DNA from: Fidelibacterota bacterium
GTDB lineage: Bacteria; Fidelibacterota; UBA2242
Length of the DNA stretch: 6,576 nt
Direction: 5' to 3'
Assembly: GCA_030655795.1 (NCBI GenBank)
Contig: JAUSPJ010000029.1
Span: forward strand, 1 to 6,576
Part shown: piece by piece, positions 3,718 to 6,576 of the stretch
Position numbering within the stretch: the stretch's first letter is position 1
How the letters are laid out: each line of letters opens with the position of its first letter
Position numbers and translations under genes: made by a program
The notes under the pieces: generated by a model
The model's database searches: none
Told to the model about the DNA's origin: nothing
The model's input: only the letters and a program-made list of their open reading frames with translations

Positions 3718-5490
3718 TTATAATTTCGATAAAGTTTTGTTCATTTTGGCAAGGAACTGTTCCGGTTTCTCAAAACCCAGAGTTCGTAACGATTCGATTT
3801 CCCGTCCATTCTTATCGATGAACAGGATACTGGGCACGCCTTTGATATTGAACTGTTCTTTCAGGTGAATGACTTCCGGGCTGGCTGATGACGTCAAATC
3901 GACTTTCAGCAAATGAAACTGATCACTGAGCTTGATGACAGCGGGATCGGTGAATGTTATTTTATCTATTTCCTTACAGGGAATGCACCAGTCGGCATAA
4001 AAGTCGATAATGATGGGTTTACCGGATTCGATCACTACGTCGTAAATATTTTCCTGATAGGGCTGCCAGGCCATCTCTTCGGCCGGAGCGCCAGCGGGTT
4101 TTAGAAACCAGGTTCCCAGAATAATTGCCACGATGGCAATCAATTTTTTAAATATCAGAAAACCCCTGGCGCTCTCGCCCGATTTATTAAAAATCAGGAG
4201 ATAAATTCCCGATCCGATCATATAAACCGGAAACAGGATGGAATATAACTTTTTTGGAATCAGCGGATGCACAAAATAAAGGGCCATACCGACCAGTATC
4301 AATCCGAAAATAATCCTGACGCCCACCATCCATTCACCGGAGCGCGGCAGATTGTCGATTTTGCTTGAAAAGAAGGCCAGAAATATAAATGGAATTCCTA
4401 AACCTATAGACAGTGTAAAAAACATACTGAAGCCGATAAACGGATTGCCTGTTGACGCTACGTAAGTCAATAAACCGATCACAAACGGACCGATACAGGG
4501 CGCGGCCACAATACCCATAGTCAGTCCCATAACCAGTGCGCCGAAATAGCCGGTACGGCTGCCGCCGCCCATATTCATCAGAAAGGACGGCACACCAAAT
4601 TCATACACGCCAAACATACTCAGCGATAAGGCAATCAAAATTCCGGCAATGGCCAGTAAGACAATTGGGTTAGTCATAAACGAACCGAATAATCCACCGG
4701 TTAATGCTGCCAAGGTCCCGAGCGCCGAATTCACAATTGCAATACCGAGTACATAGAGAATTGCCAGAAGCAGCCGCTTGCCGGATTTCCCGGCCGTCTG
4801 ACCACCGAAATAGCTCATGGTAATCGGGATCAGCGGATAGACACAGGGCGTCAGGTTCAGACCCAGACCACCCAGAAAGATCAGCAGGAACGTGACAATG
4901 ATTCCCTTTTTTACAAAAGAGCCACTGACATCAAATGTGTCGGATGATGTTTCAACTGTCCGGATAACATCACCAAAATAGTCTTCATTTTGAAATATGA
5001 CGGATTCCGTATTGGACAATATCGGGATTTCCAGCGAAAATGCGGTTTCAGTCGGCGGCAGGCAGACTTGGTTATTGCAACCCTGATAATACAGACTGCC
5101 GCTTAGATTGACAGCCTCTGACATATTTTTTGATACTTTACCCGATACAATAATAACAATTTCACCCTCATATACGGCTAACGCTTCGTCATAAAAAGCG
5201 AAGGTTTTCATTTCATGGGCTGGATAGTGAATATCACTGATTTTATAGTATTCCGATTCCGGTATCCGCAACTTAGTAGCGATGACAAATTCATCTTCAG
5301 GCGCTGCGGAATTAATATGCCAGGGTTCCATCAATTGAACCACAACCGCGGCCTGAAATTCGCCTCCGGCATAAACGCCATTGGTCGCTAAGTATGAGCC
5401 AATTTCAAGAATATCCGGCTGCGCGCTGATAAAAATAAACGACAGCATCAATATAGCAATTAGCAGCGAAATGGTAATATTAAATTTCAC
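3718..5490 (-). CDS. dsbD: Thiol:disulfide interchange protein DsbD, full length
   Basis: The product is 590 residues, the normal size for DsbD, with all three redox modules. A signal peptide (about 1-23) is followed by the periplasmic N-terminal domain, with the cysteine pair in YYQGCNNQVCLPP (Cys138, Cys143). The membrane domain has about eight hydrophobic helices from residue 195 to 465. It carries the two membrane cysteines in LNLTPCVYPLIP (Cys216) and AAPCIGPF (Cys332). The C-terminal thioredoxin domain has FYADWCIPCK (Cys502, Cys505) and the cis-proline GVPSILF (Pro552). It takes electrons from cytoplasmic thioredoxin across the inner membrane to periplasmic partners, most plausibly the TlpA-like lipoprotein encoded next. 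The start is GTG at 5490 with AGGG 6 bases upstream, 13 bases after the phospholipase stop, so the genes are very probably cotranscribed. All six catalytic cysteines are present. Confidence 0.97.
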   Translation of the reverse strand: MKFNITISLLIAILMLSFIFISAQPDILEIGSYLATNGVYAGGEFQAAVVVQLMEPWHINSAAPEDEFVIATKLRIPESEYYKISDIHYPAHEMKTFAFYDEALAVYEGEIVIIVSGKVSKNMSEAVNLSGSLYYQGCNNQVCLPPTETAFSLEIPILSNTESVIFQNEDYFGDVIRTVETSSDTFDVSGSFVKKGIIVTFLLIFLGGLGLNLTPCVYPLIPITMSYFGGQTAGKSGKRLLLAILYVLGIAIVNSALGTLAALTGGLFGSFMTNPIVLLAIAGILIALSLSMFGVYEFGVPSFLMNMGGGSRTGYFGALVMGLTMGIVAAPCIGPFVIGLLTYVASTGNPFIGFSMFFTLSIGLGIPFIFLAFFSSKIDNLPRSGEWMVGVRIIFGLILVGMALYFVHPLIPKKLYSILFPVYMIGSGIYLLIFNKSGESARGFLIFKKLIAIVAIILGTWFLKPAGAPAEEMAWQPYQENIYDVVIESGKPIIIDFYADWCIPCKEIDKITFTDPAVIKLSDQFHLLKVDLTSSASPEVIHLKEQFNIKGVPSILFIDKNGREIESLRTLGFEKPEQFLAKMNKTLSKL

Positions 5491-5503
5491 AATTCACCCT
5501 GAT

Positions 5504-6406
5504 TCAACTAAACAGTTTCCTGAATATAGAGTTCTTCTTTCGTAAAATGTTACGAATCTGCGGCAATTTTTCCCTGGTTTCCCGTTCTCCCGAATCGATA
5601 AATTCCCGGTAGCGCAGCAACTCACTCCAGTGGGCATCTTCAATATGTGGATGGAGCTGCACATCTGCTGTTGACAACTGATAGCGGGACAGATATTTTC
5701 CCCGCACCTGGTCTGCTCTTGAAATAATATCCAGAATATGGGGATCATCCAGCGCCTGGATATTATTGGCATCCACACTTACGCCAATAACAACATCAGC
5801 GCCCATTTCCCGGGCTTCATCAATGGGAACCGGGGCCGTCACACCACCATCGGTCAGGTAGCGGCCATCCCATTTATGAGGAGGAATAAAACCGGGAATA
5901 CTGGAACTGATCGTTACCGCCTCCCGGATATTTCCTCTCTGAAAAAGTATAGTCTGTCCGCTGTTCAAATCCGTCGCCGCGCAGCCAAAAGGAATTTGGG
6001 TATCTTCGATATCACCATCGTCAATTAACAGTGCAACGGCTTCCGCCAGCCGCTCAGTTTTAATAATGCCGGTTCGCGAATGAGCGATATTGATCACAAT
6101 CCGCTGGGTTACGTCCTTGACCAGCTGATTTAAAAACGAGGGATTTTGATCATTTTTCGGGATGATGTACTTCAGTCCCAGAGATTCGTAATCCTGACTC
6201 GAAAAGAAGGTTTCCAGTTTATGAATTAACGCATTCACATCCGGATACTGGGCATACATGGCCCCGATGATTGAGCCCATCGAGGTTCCGGCAATAATAT
6301 AAATAGGAATCCGTTCCTCTTCCAGCGCTTTCAGAACACCAACGTGCGCCAGCCCCCTGGCCCCGCCGCCACCGAGCGCGATACCGACTTTCGATTTCAT
6401 TTTCAT
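5504..6406 (-). CDS. Patatin-like phospholipase (RssA/NTE type)
   Basis: The product is 300 residues, typical of short bacterial patatin-like proteins. The oxyanion-hole motif GGGGARG (12-18) is followed by the nucleophile elbow GTSMGS (Ser42) and the catalytic DGG motif in YLTDGGVTAPVP (Asp186), so the Ser-Asp dyad is intact. The family hydrolyses acyl chains of phospholipids or lysophospholipids. No signal peptide or transmembrane segment is seen, so it probably acts in the cytoplasm or at the inner membrane face. The ATG at 6406 overlaps the stop of the upstream isomerase gene (ATGA, 6406-6403), which suggests translational coupling and explains the lack of a clear ribosome site. A second ATG at 6400 would remove only two residues. 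The physiological substrate and any link to the redox genes downstream are unknown. Confidence 0.92.
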   Translation of the reverse strand: MKMKSKVGIALGGGGARGLAHVGVLKALEEERIPIYIIAGTSMGSIIGAMYAQYPDVNALIHKLETFFSSQDYESLGLKYIIPKNDQNPSFLNQLVKDVTQRIVINIAHSRTGIIKTERLAEAVALLIDDGDIEDTQIPFGCAATDLNSGQTILFQRGNIREAVTISSSIPGFIPPHKWDGRYLTDGGVTAPVPIDEAREMGADVVIGVSVDANNIQALDDPHILDIISRADQVRGKYLSRYQLSTADVQLHPHIEDAHWSELLRYREFIDSGERETREKLPQIRNILRKKNSIFRKLFS

Positions 6407-6576
6407 TCTAAATCGATCTTACTTTTTTCGCTTATATAAACGCGTTTCATGATCACATTTTCGATTGGGCGATCACGGTTATTGCGTTTTACTTTGACAA
6501 TTTTATCGACCACATCCATGCCCTTGATGACCTGCCAGAATACCGTATAGCCGGCTTTATCTAAAAAAGGTTGATC
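6403..6576 (-). CDS. Cyclophilin-type peptidyl-prolyl isomerase, C-terminal end (cut by right edge)
   Basis: The minus strand from base 6576 reads DQPFLDKAGYTVFWQVIKGM, then DVVDKIVKVK, RDRPIENVIMKRVYI and a short tail ending at TGA 6405-6403, 57 residues in all. The GYTVFxxVxxGMDVVDKI block followed by RPI-NV-I-xV is the characteristic C-terminal end of bacterial cyclophilins. These catalyse cis-trans isomerisation of peptide bonds before proline, in the cytoplasm or periplasm. The catalytic Arg and the N-terminus, which would tell the location, lie beyond the window. The stop overlaps the phospholipase start by 4 bases, placing this gene as the visible first member of the minus-strand operon. 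Confidence 0.88.
   Translation of the reverse strand, partial: DQPFLDKAGYTVFWQVIKGMDVVDKIVKVKRNNRDRPIENVIMKRVYISEKSKIDLE

Noticed and set aside
3432..3723. Plus-strand frames over tlpA
   Set aside because: They are antisense to a clear TlpA-type gene with active-site and cis-proline motifs.
5494..6028. Frames overlapping the patatin-like gene in other registers
   Set aside because: They are shadows of an intact gene with catalytic Ser and Asp motifs; no independent start signals.

Overview
The window looks like part of an environmental bacterial genome of moderate GC. The organism is probably Gram-negative: it carries a periplasmic DsbD, a lipoprotein TlpA-type thioredoxin and a patatin-like phospholipase. 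The abundance of short palindromic intergenic repeats and a Bacteroidetes-like TAnnTTTG promoter motif hint at the FCB superphylum or a neighbouring uncultivated phylum. That placement is an inference and is weakly supported.

The right half (about 3162-6576, all minus strand) is a compact, ordinary operon. It contains the C-terminal end of a cyclophilin-type peptidyl-prolyl isomerase (cut by the window edge), a patatin-like phospholipase overlapping it by 4 bases, a full three-domain DsbD starting 13 bases further on with GTG, and a TlpA/ResA-type thioredoxin lipoprotein 25 bases after that. DsbD takes electrons from the cytoplasm across the membrane, and the adjacent TlpA-like lipoprotein is its natural recipient.

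The left part (1-3161) is accessory and repeat-rich. At the left edge is the N-terminal third or so of a large Type III-like DNA methyltransferase (minus strand, open at base 1, catalytic region outside). Next come a 30-bp perfect palindrome, a frameshifted remnant of a second tlpA-type gene, and a decayed HigB/HigA-type toxin-antitoxin pair. In that pair the toxin has lost its middle and the antitoxin's N-terminus is broken by a short palindromic insert, while its DNA-binding domain is intact. A cluster of five hairpins (1820-1991) lies between the antitoxin gene and a convergent gene for an uncharacterised DUF6398-like protein, which ends in a putative sliding-clamp binding motif. A 450-bp gene-free stretch (2712-3161) is a mosaic of several short inverted repeats. 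One of its repeats recurs, with a single mismatch, in frame inside the coding sequence of the intact tlpA gene.

I see no complete new system. The best leads are the DUF6398-like protein (possible cyclin/TFIIB-like core plus a QLDIF tail), the apparent entry of palindromic repeats into two coding regions, and the defence-flavoured debris next to the methyltransferase.
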